A stretch of DNA of 64,000 nucleotides from Williamsia sp. (GTDB lineage: Bacteria > Bacteroidota > Bacteroidia > Chitinophagales > Chitinophagaceae), in NCBI GenBank assembly GCA_015069695.1, contig JADCRZ010000010.1, forward strand, positions 135,191-199,190, given 5' to 3'. The position numbers were made by a program, and so were the translations under genes. The notes beneath the pieces are model-generated. The model saw only the letters and a list, made by a program, of their open reading frames with translations, was not told where the DNA came from and did no database searches. Positions 43,012 to 52,352 of this stretch are shown in pieces (the first letter of the stretch is position 1; each line of letters opens with the position of its first letter).

Positions 43012-43459
43012 TTATGACATTTTCCTTTGCGCAAGAAATGCAACGCAATCCCTGCCCTTTCTGAAAAGCTCCCAGTCATCCCCGATCTGACCGTAAATCT
43101 CCAGGTCATCCTTGATCTCGTTGTAGTATTTAGTGATACCCATTTTGTATAACCTGGTACGTGCACGAGTACTCCCGGAAGCAAAAATCCATGCATCTGG
43201 ATACTCGTCATAAAATGTATAGACTGCACCTATCACAGTAGCAAGTACCTTTTCACTATCCCCATTATTGCTCACTGCCAAGTCATCCATTTCTCCAGTA
43301 ATCGGATCCTTGTCCCCCAAAAGCAAGATTGAACACTCCGTTCCGGTTAACAAGTGTGAACTGAATCTGCTTGCGAATCAATCCTTGAGGGCCTTCACTG
43401 ATAAATTCAAAGCTTAAGAATTCCGCTCCTGCCTTGAGTTAGTATTTGTCAAGCTTCAT
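43012..43459 (-). pseudogene. DUF6934 gene with a nonsense codon and a frameshift
   Basis: From the ATG at 43,459 the strand reads KLDKY, a TAA stop (43,439-43,441), then LKAGAEFLSFEFISEGPQGL, IRKQIQFTLVNRNGVFNLAFG. At a run of five G (plus-strand C run 43,314-43,318) the frame shifts by one base into DKDPITGEMDDLAVSNNGDS, VLATVIGAVYTFYDEYPD, WIFASGSTRARTRLYKMGI and WELFRKGRDCVAFLAQRK. Joined, the pieces make one full DUF6934 protein of ~148 residues. Two lesions in one short gene point to decay, although sequencing error at the homopolymer is possible for one of them. A plain reading would report only the last 113 residues. Confidence 0.7.
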
Positions 43460-43689
43460 GGATATTTCAATTAATTTTCAATTACTTACACAGCACCTTC
43501 TCTTCGTATGTTTACCATTTCAAATGGATATAGTTCTTGATTCACCTGATTTCTGCAACCTTCTTTTCGTTATAGTGCCTGGTAGGATATGTGACGCAAT
43601 GCGTCACGAATTTGGAAAGCATTACAAAAAGCTTGAAATATCGCCGGTTACTGTCTTCAAGCGCAATTAGATTCCCATCTTAACGAAAT
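43460..43689. other. Region between integrase and DUF6934, with a 17-base palindrome
   Basis: No gene was recognised. GTGACGCAATGCGTCAC (43591-43607) has perfect 8-base arms around one A. It could be a binding site for a regulator of the lost element. Confidence 0.35.
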
Positions 43690-44882
43690 CTATATTTTCG
43701 TCCCTTCCACAATCTCAGGAATGTCCACCCTGTAGTAGTGGCGTGTAGTATCTTCCTTGGTATGCCCAAGCATTTTTGAAACTACGGATGTTTTAGCACC
43801 ATAGCGGACGTACAGCTGTGCATTGGTATGCCGGCCCACCTTGTTGTAAACCGGCTTCTGAATACCGGCCATTTTCCCTATTTCCTTCAGGTTCCGGTTG
43901 TACACCGGTTCTTCAATAAATGCGTCCGGACTGAACACCATTTCGCTGCTTTTTTCCGCAGCATATCGTTCCGTGATCGCCATGGCATGCGGAAACTTAA
44001 AAAGTGGAATGATCGTGTCATTTCCATTCTTGTCCCGCTCTCCTAAAATAAAATAGCCGTACTCCTCGTCTTTCATCAACTGGTCTTTCCGCATGATGCG
44101 CAGGTCTTTGTAATAGTATCCGGTTTAAATCTGGAAAAGGAACATGTCCCGGTCCCTTTCCAGGAACGCTTTCGACCGTGGAATCTCCAGCGCTTTCCAT
44201 TTTCTGATCTCTTCCAGCTCCAGGAACACCCGCCTGGTTGATTGTTTAACTGTAATCTTCACGTCGGCATACAGGAACTCGACATTAGAAGCATCGATAT
44301 GATTATCCCGGCGGGCGGCTTTGATCACTTTCTTCAGCGCGCTGAAGTATTTCTTGATGCTGGCACCCTCCAGTTCGAGCGTTTTGCTCATGTACTGAAA
44401 GAATCCCTGCATGAAGCTTTCATTGATGTCATGTAAACTGATGGCAAGACGGAATTTCTGCAGATGGATCAGGCAGGTGTTGTACTTTTTGATGGTATTC
44501 AGCTCCAATTTTTCCGGCGGGTTGCGGATGTAATCCTTCATATAATCGACGAATGATTGGGGATCGCCCTTTTTCTTCAGGTAGCGGTCAATGACCTCAA
44601 AGGTCAGCTGCTTGTTGGCCATGTAGTAACGCTTGATCAGGTCGCTGACGATGTCCTTTTTCTCCTTGATCTTGTGTTGATCTCGAAATAGTACGGATGG
44701 GTGTTCTTGATCCAGTTGTCTTCCCGCCCGCTTCATTGTTCAGGAGTGATCTTTAGCGGCAAAGGAATGGAATAATACCTGGCCTTCCGGTCGATGGTGA
44801 TGCGGAGGTGAATGGAGTACTGGCTGGTAACGTTTTCCTGGTTGCGCCAGTTGAAAACGACGGTCTGGTAAACTGCCTGCAT
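43690..44882 (-). pseudogene. Tyrosine recombinase (integrase) with three lesions
   Basis: Three consecutive pieces on the minus strand rebuild one Bacteroidota-type integrase. The N-terminal arm-binding part starts at 44,882 (QAVYQTVVFNWRNQENVTSQ, KARYYSIPLPLKITPEQ) and stops at a TGA where relatives have Trp. The frame continues REDNWIKNTHPYYFEIN, then needs a -1 shift into KIKEKKDIVSDLIKRYYM. The core-binding domain runs to FLERDRDMFLFQI and meets a TAA where relatives have Tyr. The catalytic domain follows: TGYYYKDL, KVGRHTNAQLYVRYGAKTSV, SKMLGHTKEDTTRHYYRV with the Tyr nucleophile. It lies about 160 bases past the 3' end of tRNA-Arg in the same direction, the usual position for an element integrated at a tRNA. 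Confidence 0.85.
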
Positions 44883-45043
44883 GGAATGAAGATAGGCAGA
44901 AAGTTCCAAAACCATAAAACGAAGCGTAACACAAGACGCGGGAATTAAGAAGACTGTACAATAAAAGAAATCGGCCAGAACGCTTGCTGTGCTTGCATTC
45001 TAGCCGATTTTGATTCTTTTTAAGCCTTTTTAATTCGTGTGTT

Positions 45044-45118
45044 TGGTAGCCCCATGAGGAATCGAACCTCAACCCAGAGAACCGGAATCTCTTATTCTAT
45101 CCATTGAACTATGGGGCC
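45044..45118 (-). tRNA. tRNA-Arg (anticodon CCG)
   Basis: On the minus strand the gene starts GGCCCCATAGTTCAATGGAT and folds into a full cloverleaf: acceptor GGCCCCA with TGGGGCT, D-stem GTTC/GAAT, anticodon stem AGAGA/TCTCT around loop TTCCGGT, and T-arm TGAGG/CCTCA around TTCGATT. The anticodon is CCG, reading CGG (Arg). CCA is encoded (45044-45046). It lies 11 bases after the marC-like gene on the same strand, and the integrase remnant follows its 3' end. Confidence 0.95.
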
Positions 45119-45129
45119 ATTGGTCTTTC

Positions 45130-45708
45130 TTATTTGATCAACCCGTGTACATTGCTACTGAATATCTTGATTGCAATGGCCAGCAAAATTACGCCAAAGA
45201 ATTTACGTACAGCAATTAATCCTGCTTTTCCCAGCAATTTTCCTATAAATCGGAGTGATTTCAGCACCAGGTATACAATGAGCAGGTTTAAAAAGATGGC
45301 CAGATAAATGTATAGCTCCCTGTAATTGGCTTTCAGGGAGATGATGGTGGTGAGCGTACCTGAACCGGCTATCAGGGGAAAAGCAATAGGAACCACGGTT
45401 CCGGATCTGACATCGTCGTCGCTTTTAAAGAATTCATGCCCCAACACCATTTCCAGCCCCAGAATAAATATTACAATAGAGCCTGCCACGGCAAAAGAAC
45501 CTACGTCCACCCCCATCATTCCTAAAAATGATTCTCCCGCAAGCAAAAACAAGATCATGAAACCGCCTGAGATCAGGGTAGCCCTCGCTTCTCTGATGCC
45601 TCCCATCTTTTCCTGCAGTGAAATCAAGAGCGGAATAGACCCCACTATATCGATGACGGCAAACATGGTAAACGCAACCGTGAGAAATTCATTCGGATCA
45701 AATTTCAT
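45130..45708 (-). CDS. MarC family integral membrane protein
   Basis: A 192-residue inner-membrane protein of the MarC (UPF0056) family with six helices. Family landmarks are AVIDIVGSIPLLISLQEKMGG near the N-terminus, ILGLEMVLGHEF in the middle and VPIAFPLIAGSGTLTTIISL after it. Function of the family is unresolved. The ATG at 45708 matches the family start; a frame to 45855 would add 49 non-membrane residues. It is followed by tRNA-Arg 11 bases on and may be transcribed with it. Confidence 0.85.
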   Translation of the reverse strand: MKFDPNEFLTVAFTMFAVIDIVGSIPLLISLQEKMGGIREARATLISGGFMILFLLAGESFLGMMGVDVGSFAVAGSIVIFILGLEMVLGHEFFKSDDDVRSGTVVPIAFPLIAGSGTLTTIISLKANYRELYIYLAIFLNLLIVYLVLKSLRFIGKLLGKAGLIAVRKFFGVILLAIAIKIFSSNVHGLIK

Positions 45709-45861
45709 AGAACGTGGTATTGCGGCAAAGGTAAGTAGTCCCTGTATCATTGGCCTAAGACGATCATCAAATATCATCCGGCGAGCGCTTAAGGCAAAGC
45801 CCTGGAGCAGGAACCTGTCGTGCATGTTATGTAAACATAGTTGCCTTTTCTTCACTCCGTA

Positions 45862-46881
45862 TCAAGCAGGAGACTGAATGGGATCAGGCTTTTCATTCAT
45901 GACCCTCCACAACAAGTCTTTCAAAGCTGTCAATCCTTGCTGGGTTACAGAGGAAATAAATAAATGCGGAATGTCGCGGGGCAGCTCTTTTTCCACGGCT
46001 GCTTTCAGCTCTTCGTCCAGCATATCGGATTTGCTGATGGCAATCACCATATCTTTTTGCAGCAGGTCCGGATTGTATTCTTCCAGCTCATGCAGCAGGA
46101 CCCCGAACTCTTTGCGGTAATCAGCACTGTCGGCGGGAATCAGGAAAAGAAGGATAGAATTGCGTTCAATATGCCGTAAAAAGCGATGCCCCAATCCTTT
46201 GCCCTCTGCCGCACCTTCAATGATACCCGGCAAGTCGGCCATGCAAAACGATTTATGATCCCTGTATTCCACAATCCCCAATTGGGGTGTGAGGGTCGTA
46301 AAAGCATAATCAGCAATCTTGGGCGTAGCTGCAGTTAAAACAGACAACAGGGTAGATTTACCGGCGTTGGGAAACCCGACCAATCCAACGTCAGCCAGCA
46401 CTTTTAACTCCAGTATCTTCCATCCTTCCTGGCCCGGTTCACCCGGCTGGGCGTGTTCAGGCGCCTGGCGCGTAGGTGTAGCAAATTGAGCATTGCCCAG
46501 CCCACCCCGTCCTCCCGGCATAAGAATCACTTCCTGACCGTCTTCCAGGATCTCTACTTCTTTCTTTCCTGTTTCTTCGTCGATTGCAATTGTGCCTAGC
46601 GGCACTTCAATCCTTACGTCCTCTCCACTCCGGCCGGTAGCATTGTTGCCCCTTCCGGGCATCCCGTTTTCAGCGTGTACATTTTTGAAATAGCGAAGGT
46701 GCAGCAGGGTCCACAGCTGTTTGTTCCCCCGCAAAATAATATGTCCGCCCCTGCCGCCATCCCCGCCATCAGGTCCGCCCATGGCGTTGAACTTGGTATG
46801 CATAAAATGTTTGCTTCCTGCGCCGCCATGTCCGCTTTTGCAAAAAACCCGTATCTGGTCTACAAAATTTGATTTTTCCAA
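45862..46881 (-). CDS. obgE: Obg family GTPase
   Basis: A 339-residue essential GTPase that acts with the large ribosomal subunit and in stress control. The glycine-rich Obg fold (1-158) has [39 protein letters not shown] and PGGRGGLGN. The G domain has G1 GFPNAGKST, the switch segment [14 protein letters not shown]3 [17 protein letters not shown] and G4 as SKSD in place of NKxD. The short C-terminal tail lacks the long OCT domain of some Gram-positive proteins. Divergent from the DUF6970 gene. Confidence 0.96.
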   Translation of the reverse strand: MEKSNFVDQIRVFCKSGHGGAGSKHFMHTKFNAMGGPDGGDGGRGGHIILRGNKQLWTLLHLRYFKNVHAENGMPGRGNNATGRSGEDVRIEVPLGTIAIDEETGKKEVEILEDGQEVILMPGGRGGLGNAQFATPTRQAPEHAQPGEPGQEGWKILELKVLADVGLVGFPNAGKSTLLSVLTAATPKIADYAFTTLTPQLGIVEYRDHKSFCMADLPGIIEGAAEGKGLGHRFLRHIERNSILLFLIPADSADYRKEFGVLLHELEEYNPDLLQKDMVIAISKSDMLDEELKAAVEKELPRDIPHLFISSVTQQGLTALKDLLWRVMNEKPDPIQSPA

Positions 46882-46943
46882 TTGTGCTGAATTAAGTGCA
46901 ACTTACAGTATTTGTCTGGAATCAGGGTTCAGACCTCCTCTAT

Positions 46944-47312
46944 ATGAAAACAATGATTTTCGCATACCTCCTGCTTCATGCGCTCCTCTCCTGCTCACCT
47001 AAAACCAGTACACAGACAGCTGTCTTAAAAGACAGTACACCACCCTGTATCCTTAAGCGGATAGAGGAGATTAAAAAAGAGCCTGTCTGGAGTCCGCCTG
47101 CTGAGATCAATGAATATAGCTACAATGGACAAACCGTGTACCTGATCACCGCCAATTGCTGTGATCAGTTTATTACACTGGTAAATAAACAGTGCCAGGT
47201 TTTGTGTGCGCCCTCAGGCGGTTTTACGGGAAGGGGTGATGGTGCCTGCCCTGATTTTGCGCAGAAAGCAAAACACCTGCGGCTGGTATGGAAGGATGAG
47301 CGCGGACAATAA
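46944..47312 (+). CDS. DUF6970-like small lipoprotein
   Basis: A 122-residue lipoprotein: the signal ends LLHALLSC and the mature part is cysteine-rich. CILKRIEEIKKEPVWSPPAEINEYSYNGQTVYLI, ANCCDQF, CQVLCAPSGGFTGRGDGACPDF and the end VWKDER match the DUF6970 type common in Bacteroidota. The six mature cysteines probably form disulfides. The ATG at 46944 gives the lipoprotein signal; an upstream ATG at 46896 does not. Confidence 0.75.
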   Translation: MKTMIFAYLLLHALLSCSPKTSTQTAVLKDSTPPCILKRIEEIKKEPVWSPPAEINEYSYNGQTVYLITANCCDQFITLVNKQCQVLCAPSGGFTGRGDGACPDFAQKAKHLRLVWKDERGQ

Positions 47313-47344
47313 AAAAAGGTACCGCTTTTTGGCGATACCTTTTT
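47313..47344. terminator. Bidirectional terminator between DUF6970 and gldN
   Basis: An A-run, GGTA-C-CGC, a T-rich loop, GCG-A-TACC and a T-run form a hairpin with one internal mismatch (47322 with 47335). It lies at the ends of the convergent DUF6970 and gldN genes and has a T-run on each strand. Confidence 0.7.
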
Positions 47345-47369
47345 ACACTTATCTAAAATCTCTTCCAGC

Positions 47370-48398
47370 CTAGTACTGCCACAAATCCTGCTCGTAGTTG
47401 AATATTTTGTCTTTTATGTTTTCACCTTCCAGCAACCGCAGGATCGGGTCCTTGATGTAACCTTCGATGAAACGGTCGTAAGGATTGTCCATAGTTGATT
47501 TAACAACCCGGGAAGCAAACATCCTGTCTTCAAAGATTTCCTCCCAGCTCATGCGCGCACCATAGTTTTTGCCATTGTACGCCTGGTATTTTGCGAGGGA
47601 GGGTCTGATGTCCGGATAGTAAATCCAGAACAGGGGCGTCACTGTGTAGGTGCTATCCGGGAGGCGGATCGTCTTCAGGGGAGCGATTCCCAGGATCCTG
47701 AAATGCAAACGGGAAGATTCTTTGTCAAAGATGATGTCTTCTTTGATCCAGTATTTTTGGATGATGTCAGGATCAAACTCATTGTATACGGTTGAATCTT
47801 TCGTGATTCCTTTTGTAAGGTTAGGATCCGCCACCAGGTCAGGAACCTGAATAGTAAAAGATGTGCCGACCAATGACTTTGTAATGTCTCCATAAGTAAT
47901 AGGAGTGGTGAACCTGTCATCATCAGGACTGAACGGTGTGATGCTGTCGTTCTTTATGCAGTTCATGAGGATGCTGAAAAAACGCTGGTTTCCATTGTCT
48001 TCATTCGCCTGATACAAAAATGGCAGGTTCATTTTCTCATGAATATCCAGTTCTAGCCATACTCGTTGACGATATACTGCATCATCTTCGCGGATGTCTT
48101 CATAGGCCAAAGGCACGCGGTCTTTTACTGGATTTAATTCAATTGCGTTGTCGTTGCGAAGACTTTTGCGGTTGTTGCCTCCAAATTTATCATCAAAATT
48201 GGGTGCAGGAGGCGGTGTCGTATCCTTTACAGCTGGCGCTACTCCCAGATCAGTAGGCTTCGCATTGCCTCTGTTTTTACTGGTGGTTGTCTGCTTGGTA
48301 GTGTTCCTTCTTTTGGGTGTGCGCTGCGCATTCACAGTTTCAAAACACACAGCCAAAAGAAGAGCTGCCATGGTCAATCGAACAAAGTACCTGTTCAT
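47370..48398 (-). CDS. gldN: Type IX secretion protein GldN/PorN
   Basis: A 342-residue periplasmic component of the type IX secretion and gliding machinery; with GldK it forms the ring under the outer membrane. Signal peptide (RLTMAALLLAVCFETVNAQ), a basic Thr-rich linker, then the family core: DDAVYRQRVWLELDIHEKMNLPFLY, IIQKYWIKEDIIFDKESSRL and MSWEEIFEDRMFASRVVKSTMDNPYDRFI. It is the last gene of gldK-gldL-gldM-gldN, 23 bases after gldM. Confidence 0.95.
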   Translation of the reverse strand: MNRYFVRLTMAALLLAVCFETVNAQRTPKRRNTTKQTTTSKNRGNAKPTDLGVAPAVKDTTPPPAPNFDDKFGGNNRKSLRNDNAIELNPVKDRVPLAYEDIREDDAVYRQRVWLELDIHEKMNLPFLYQANEDNGNQRFFSILMNCIKNDSITPFSPDDDRFTTPITYGDITKSLVGTSFTIQVPDLVADPNLTKGITKDSTVYNEFDPDIIQKYWIKEDIIFDKESSRLHFRILGIAPLKTIRLPDSTYTVTPLFWIYYPDIRPSLAKYQAYNGKNYGARMSWEEIFEDRMFASRVVKSTMDNPYDRFIEGYIKDPILRLLEGENIKDKIFNYEQDLWQY

Positions 48399-48421
48399 TG
48401 TATTTTGGTTTGTATATATCT

Positions 48422-49993
48422 TTATTTAAGCTGGAATCCAATAGGAGGCAATTCCCGGATAGAGCCGTCTGGACCTTTAACCCGGATCTGATCTACGAGC
48501 ACAACAGAACCAGGCCCGGTTTGACTAACCAGTGTAGCTGCTGCACCTGTCCATCTTGGCCCCTCATTGGAAGCTTGCTTGTACATAGGTATGGGTCCGC
48601 CACTTGCCCCGATATTATAGCTGAGTACGCTGTATTCTACGTCAAAATCAGACTCCAGCAGACGGGCTGCCAAACCACCCTGTGCTTTAAAGGTAGCTGA
48701 AGGCATAGCTCCTCCCTGGCTTCCTCCAATCAGAGCCGTAGGGTTCGGCAAACGCTTGATGCGCATAGCGAACGGAGTAGTCTTACCCTCAACAGTTACA
48801 TTGATATTAGCCGTTCCTTGCTTAGCTGGTTTAATCACATATTGTCCACTACCAACACTTCTCACCTGGTCACCGGTCGAAATAGATACACTCATTTTCT
48901 CCAGGCCTGCAGAACCTGCAGAGATGATCATGGGGTTGTCTACACCGGCATACAGTACATTCATCTTTGTCAGGAACACAGATGCACCGGAAGGAACGCC
49001 TACAGTATACTTTACTGTTTTCTCCATTACATCTGTACTACCATCTGGTTTGGTGTAGGTAATTCTTACAGGAATAGATCTCTCTCCGGCGCCGTTCACG
49101 GTTGTTTTATATACAGCAGCCCCATCAGCATTAACAGGTACATTGGTTCCGCCAATAGATATAACCGGCTTAGCAGCACTGCTGTAAGAACCAACCCCGG
49201 CCGATACTTCAAACTCCTGTCCTGGCATCAGATAAGTGGCGTTTGTACCTACCAAGGGTTTAAACTGATCTGCTATTACCTTGACTGCGCCTACCCTGCT
49301 TAAACAAAAGTCTACTACCTGTGACTCGGAATTCTTCACATCATTCTGAAACTTGCTCAGGATAGTTAACGAAGCAATGGTGGGCGTCATATGGAAATAG
49401 GAAGTTGACCACGTATTGTTCAAATTGGCCGATTGCGATTGAGGTATATTCAGATCCAAAGGCAGTGATTTTTCCAACCTGCTTCTTTCCAACGCTACAT
49501 CTTTTTTATCAACCGCATCCGCGAACTTGCTTGGATCAAGAATATTCAACAGCTTGGTTTTAAAATCAAGCAATTTGTCATGCAGTTCCTGCCCTTTGCC
49601 TTGTTCATTAAACATCCTTGTAGACGCTTCCAGGTTGTCTTCCTTGAAAACTTCTACCCCTTCTTTCACTTTTAAATCTGATGCCTCTTTTAGTTGCTGC
49701 TTTAACCCGTTGATGTATTTGTCAACGTCTGCCGAAAGTGCCTGCGCCTGCAGGGCATAAGGCTTCCACTTGGTTGCGTTGGCAGCAGTTTTCGGATCTT
49801 TCATCAATTCATCGAACGAGGTATAAACCGTTTGGTTCTTTAAATCAATAACGCCGTTTGCACTCGTCAAACTGTTGTTCACCGTCCGGAAAGCATTCAA
49901 TATTTCGGATGATACATTCAATGCCAGCAGGGCTGTAAGCACCAAATACATCATGTTGATCATCTTTTGCCTGGGCTCTTTAGGTAAAGCCAT
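48422..49993 (-). CDS. gldM: Type IX secretion / gliding motor protein GldM/PorM
   Basis: A 523-residue protein with one N-terminal transmembrane helix (KMINMMYLVLTALLALNVSSE) and a long periplasmic part of four domains (D1 to D4) that spans to the GldK/N ring. The first domain is mainly helical (FRTVNNSLTSANGVIDLKNQ); the later ones are beta-sandwiches (VSAGVGSYSSAAKPVISIGG, VSGASVFLTKMNVLYAGVDN-like, then PTALIGGSQGGAMPS). With GldL it makes the proton-driven motor. The order and spacing within gldK-L-M-N are normal. Confidence 0.95.
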   Translation of the reverse strand: MALPKEPRQKMINMMYLVLTALLALNVSSEILNAFRTVNNSLTSANGVIDLKNQTVYTSFDELMKDPKTAANATKWKPYALQAQALSADVDKYINGLKQQLKEASDLKVKEGVEVFKEDNLEASTRMFNEQGKGQELHDKLLDFKTKLLNILDPSKFADAVDKKDVALERSRLEKSLPLDLNIPQSQSANLNNTWSTSYFHMTPTIASLTILSKFQNDVKNSESQVVDFCLSRVGAVKVIADQFKPLVGTNATYLMPGQEFEVSAGVGSYSSAAKPVISIGGTNVPVNADGAAVYKTTVNGAGERSIPVRITYTKPDGSTDVMEKTVKYTVGVPSGASVFLTKMNVLYAGVDNPMIISAGSAGLEKMSVSISTGDQVRSVGSGQYVIKPAKQGTANINVTVEGKTTPFAMRIKRLPNPTALIGGSQGGAMPSATFKAQGGLAARLLESDFDVEYSVLSYNIGASGGPIPMYKQASNEGPRWTGAAATLVSQTGPGSVVLVDQIRVKGPDGSIRELPPIGFQLK

Positions 49994-50052
49994 AGGAAGA
50001 AATTATTTACTTGTTAAACAATGGATATGTATTTACCACCCGTTCCGTTCTC

Positions 50053-50820
50053 TTATCTGCCCTGCATCGCGCTCAGCATATTGCCATACACCGTGTTCAG
50101 GTTGCCCAGGTTCTTGGCCAGCAGGGTAATTTGCTCCTGTGTTTTTCTCGCATCTACCACACTGCCCTGCATTGTTTCAGAAGCCTGTACCAGGTTGCTG
50201 TAGAACGAGTTCATGGCTTTGAGATGGTTGTTGGTATCCTGCAGTTCCAGCTCATAGATGGTGTTGAGCGAAGAAAGGTTTTTTGTCAATACCTGCACCT
50301 GGTTGTGAAACTGTTTGGTGCTATCGGCTGCATCATTGAAAGAAGCCATGGTTACGGCTGATTTCGCATACGCATCCTTCATCGCGGCCAATGCATTAGA
50401 AGCTTCTTTTGTTTTCGCCGTATAATCATTGGTAGCTGCTACTACATCACTCGTGTCTTTGATCTGGCTGATAGAAGTACCCAGTTTTTTAAAGCCCTCG
50501 CTCAACCTGCTCATTGTTACCGGTGTCAGGTCAGCGTCCTGCATCATTCTGTCGAGCGATTGCAAGGCCGGGTTTCCGGTTGGCTGCTGGGGAGCCATTT
50601 TAGGCAAGGCTTCTGCAATAGCCGCCATTTCCGAGCCGGCAGGCGGCAGAAAAGCATAGACCAGGAAGATAAAAGCTTCTGTGAACAAACCTACCATCAG
50701 CATCGTGTCAGCTCCTTCCCAGTGCAGAATTTTAAACAAGGCACCTACGATCACAATTGATGCACCAACGCATACAATTACATTCACCCATTTTTCCGTA
50801 TTTTTTGAAACACCTGCCAT
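50053..50820 (-). CDS. gldL: Type IX secretion / gliding motor protein GldL/PorL
   Basis: A 255-residue inner-membrane motor component with two N-terminal helices: VNVIVCVGASIVIVGALFKI, then MLMVGLFTEAFIFLVYAFLP. The conserved acidic residue in helix 2 is present (Glu48), the position implicated in proton flow in studied GldL proteins. HWEGADTML between the helices is also conserved. The C-terminal ~190 residues are a cytoplasmic coiled coil. Genes before and after are gldK and gldM. Confidence 0.95.
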   Translation of the reverse strand: MAGVSKNTEKWVNVIVCVGASIVIVGALFKILHWEGADTMLMVGLFTEAFIFLVYAFLPPAGSEMAAIAEALPKMAPQQPTGNPALQSLDRMMQDADLTPVTMSRLSEGFKKLGTSISQIKDTSDVVAATNDYTAKTKEASNALAAMKDAYAKSAVTMASFNDAADSTKQFHNQVQVLTKNLSSLNTIYELELQDTNNHLKAMNSFYSNLVQASETMQGSVVDARKTQEQITLLAKNLGNLNTVYGNMLSAMQGR

Positions 50821-50939
50821 AACAATGGTTTATTGATTTTTAATATGATATGAAAGCGATCCCGTTTTGATTTAGCACTAAATCAATGAAAGAACGGTGG
50901 TTTTTAAAAAAAGTTTTGTTCGTACCGAGAATTATGAAA

Positions 50940-52232
50940 TTATTTTTTGCCTTGTGTCGGTGGCAGGTCAATTACACTGCGGAAGCCGATGTATGATTTA
51001 GCCGTATCCTGGTATTCATACGCACGCGTACCGGTTTGCAGGTAAAAACCAACGTCTTTCCAGCTGCCGCCGCGCAATACTTTGCGTTTCATACGGGGAG
51101 GGTCACTGTCTTTGGCATTGTACCGGATATCAGGGTTCATGTCATGCTGGAAATTGTATCCGCCTTCATAGTACAAGGAGGAGGTCCACTCAGATACGTT
51201 TCCGGCCATGTTGTACAGACCGAAATCGTTGGGCCAGTAAGCATCCGCACGTACGGTGTAAAAACCGCCGTCTTCCGGATAGTTACCGCGGCCGGGCTTG
51301 AAGTTGGCGAGCAAACAACCTTTTTTGTTCCGCAGGTAAGGGTTACCCCATGGGAACATAGATTGTGAACGGCCGCCTCTGGCTGCATATTCCCATTCTG
51401 CCTCAGTAGGCAGGCGGAAGTCTGATTCAGAAGGCCGGTTCTTTGATTCCAGGAATGCATTGAGGTAATGCGTACGCCATTCGCAGAAAGCAGTTGCCTG
51501 TCTCCAGTTTACACCAACTACGGGATAGTTGTTAAAGGCGGGGTGGGAGAAGTAACGCTTTGTCTGCGGTTCGTTGTAAGAATAAGAGAAGTCGCGGATC
51601 CAAACCAGGGTATCAGGATAAATCCTTACATCTTTCTTGTCGATAAACTGAGAACGGGGCTTGCTGGCATTTTCACGCAGGGCAGCTCTCTTGGTATCAA
51701 ATACTTCAGAGTGATACATGATTTTGGAAGCATCCAGTTCCTTTTTACCAAAAATCCTGTTTTCAGGAGATACAATCAGCTGATCTATCTTTTCAATCGT
51801 GGCTTTGTCGTTGTATTTGATGGTGGCTGCTCTTTTCCAGTCTACTGCATCCACACCATCCGCGTTTTGCTTTACAAAACCCATCAGGGTTGCAGCAATA
51901 GAATCCCGGACCCAGTAAACAAACTGGCGGTATTCGGCATTGGTGATTTCAGTGGCATCCATCCAGAAACCATTGATGGAAACTTGTTTGTTGCGGGCAG
52001 TATACGCAAAATTAATGTCCTCATCGCTGGGGCCCATGTGAAATGTCCCAGGCGGAACAAACACCATTCCCGGCGGTTTGGGCATCGAATAGCGTTTGTT
52101 AAGCGCCACGCCATGAAGCTGGCCATCGTTGGGCAGGGCGCTTTTGGAAGACGACTTGCCGAACTTGCCGCAACCGGTCAAGGCAAAAATGAAAGCACCG
52201 CCCAATAGTACACACAGGTTCTTATATTTCAT
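50940..52232 (-). CDS. gldK: Type IX secretion lipoprotein GldK/PorK
   Basis: A 430-residue outer-membrane lipoprotein that forms the periplasmic ring with GldN. The signal ends IFALTGC (Cys21). The body is an FGE-sulfatase-type (SUMF1-like) fold without catalytic role: PPGTFHMGPSDEDINFAY, WMDATEITNAEYRQFVYWV, VGVNWRQATAFCEWRT, RLPTEAEWEYAARGG and NMAGNVSEWT. The ATG at 52232 is chosen for the lipoprotein signal. First gene of gldK-gldL-gldM-gldN; 119 bases separate it from gldL. A PorP/SprF gene is not next to it. Confidence 0.95.
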   Translation of the reverse strand: MKYKNLCVLLGGAFIFALTGCGKFGKSSSKSALPNDGQLHGVALNKRYSMPKPPGMVFVPPGTFHMGPSDEDINFAYTARNKQVSINGFWMDATEITNAEYRQFVYWVRDSIAATLMGFVKQNADGVDAVDWKRAATIKYNDKATIEKIDQLIVSPENRIFGKKELDASKIMYHSEVFDTKRAALRENASKPRSQFIDKKDVRIYPDTLVWIRDFSYSYNEPQTKRYFSHPAFNNYPVVGVNWRQATAFCEWRTHYLNAFLESKNRPSESDFRLPTEAEWEYAARGGRSQSMFPWGNPYLRNKKGCLLANFKPGRGNYPEDGGFYTVRADAYWPNDFGLYNMAGNVSEWTSSLYYEGGYNFQHDMNPDIRYNAKDSDPPRMKRKVLRGGSWKDVGFYLQTGTRAYEYQDTAKSYIGFRSVIDLPPTQGKK

Positions 52233-52352
52233 ATCAATCAATACCGGGCTGAAATACTGCTTGGTCCACATCTTTATCGTTGTTTAAAATTTGTTTGTCC
52301 GACGAGGAAATCAATAACTCCATCTAACGGTTTACTTGTATACTTTATTGCA

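Noticed and set aside
41999..43690. Second end (att repeat) of the element at tRNA-Arg
   Set aside because: No copy of the tRNA 3' end was found by eye in this stretch; the boundary remains unknown.
44740..45072. A 110-codon open frame overlapping tRNA-Arg on the minus strand
   Set aside because: It overlaps the tRNA and the true N-terminal frame of the integrase remnant and has no family likeness.
51468..52208. A 246-codon open frame on the plus strand
   Set aside because: Antisense to gldK; no recognisable domain.
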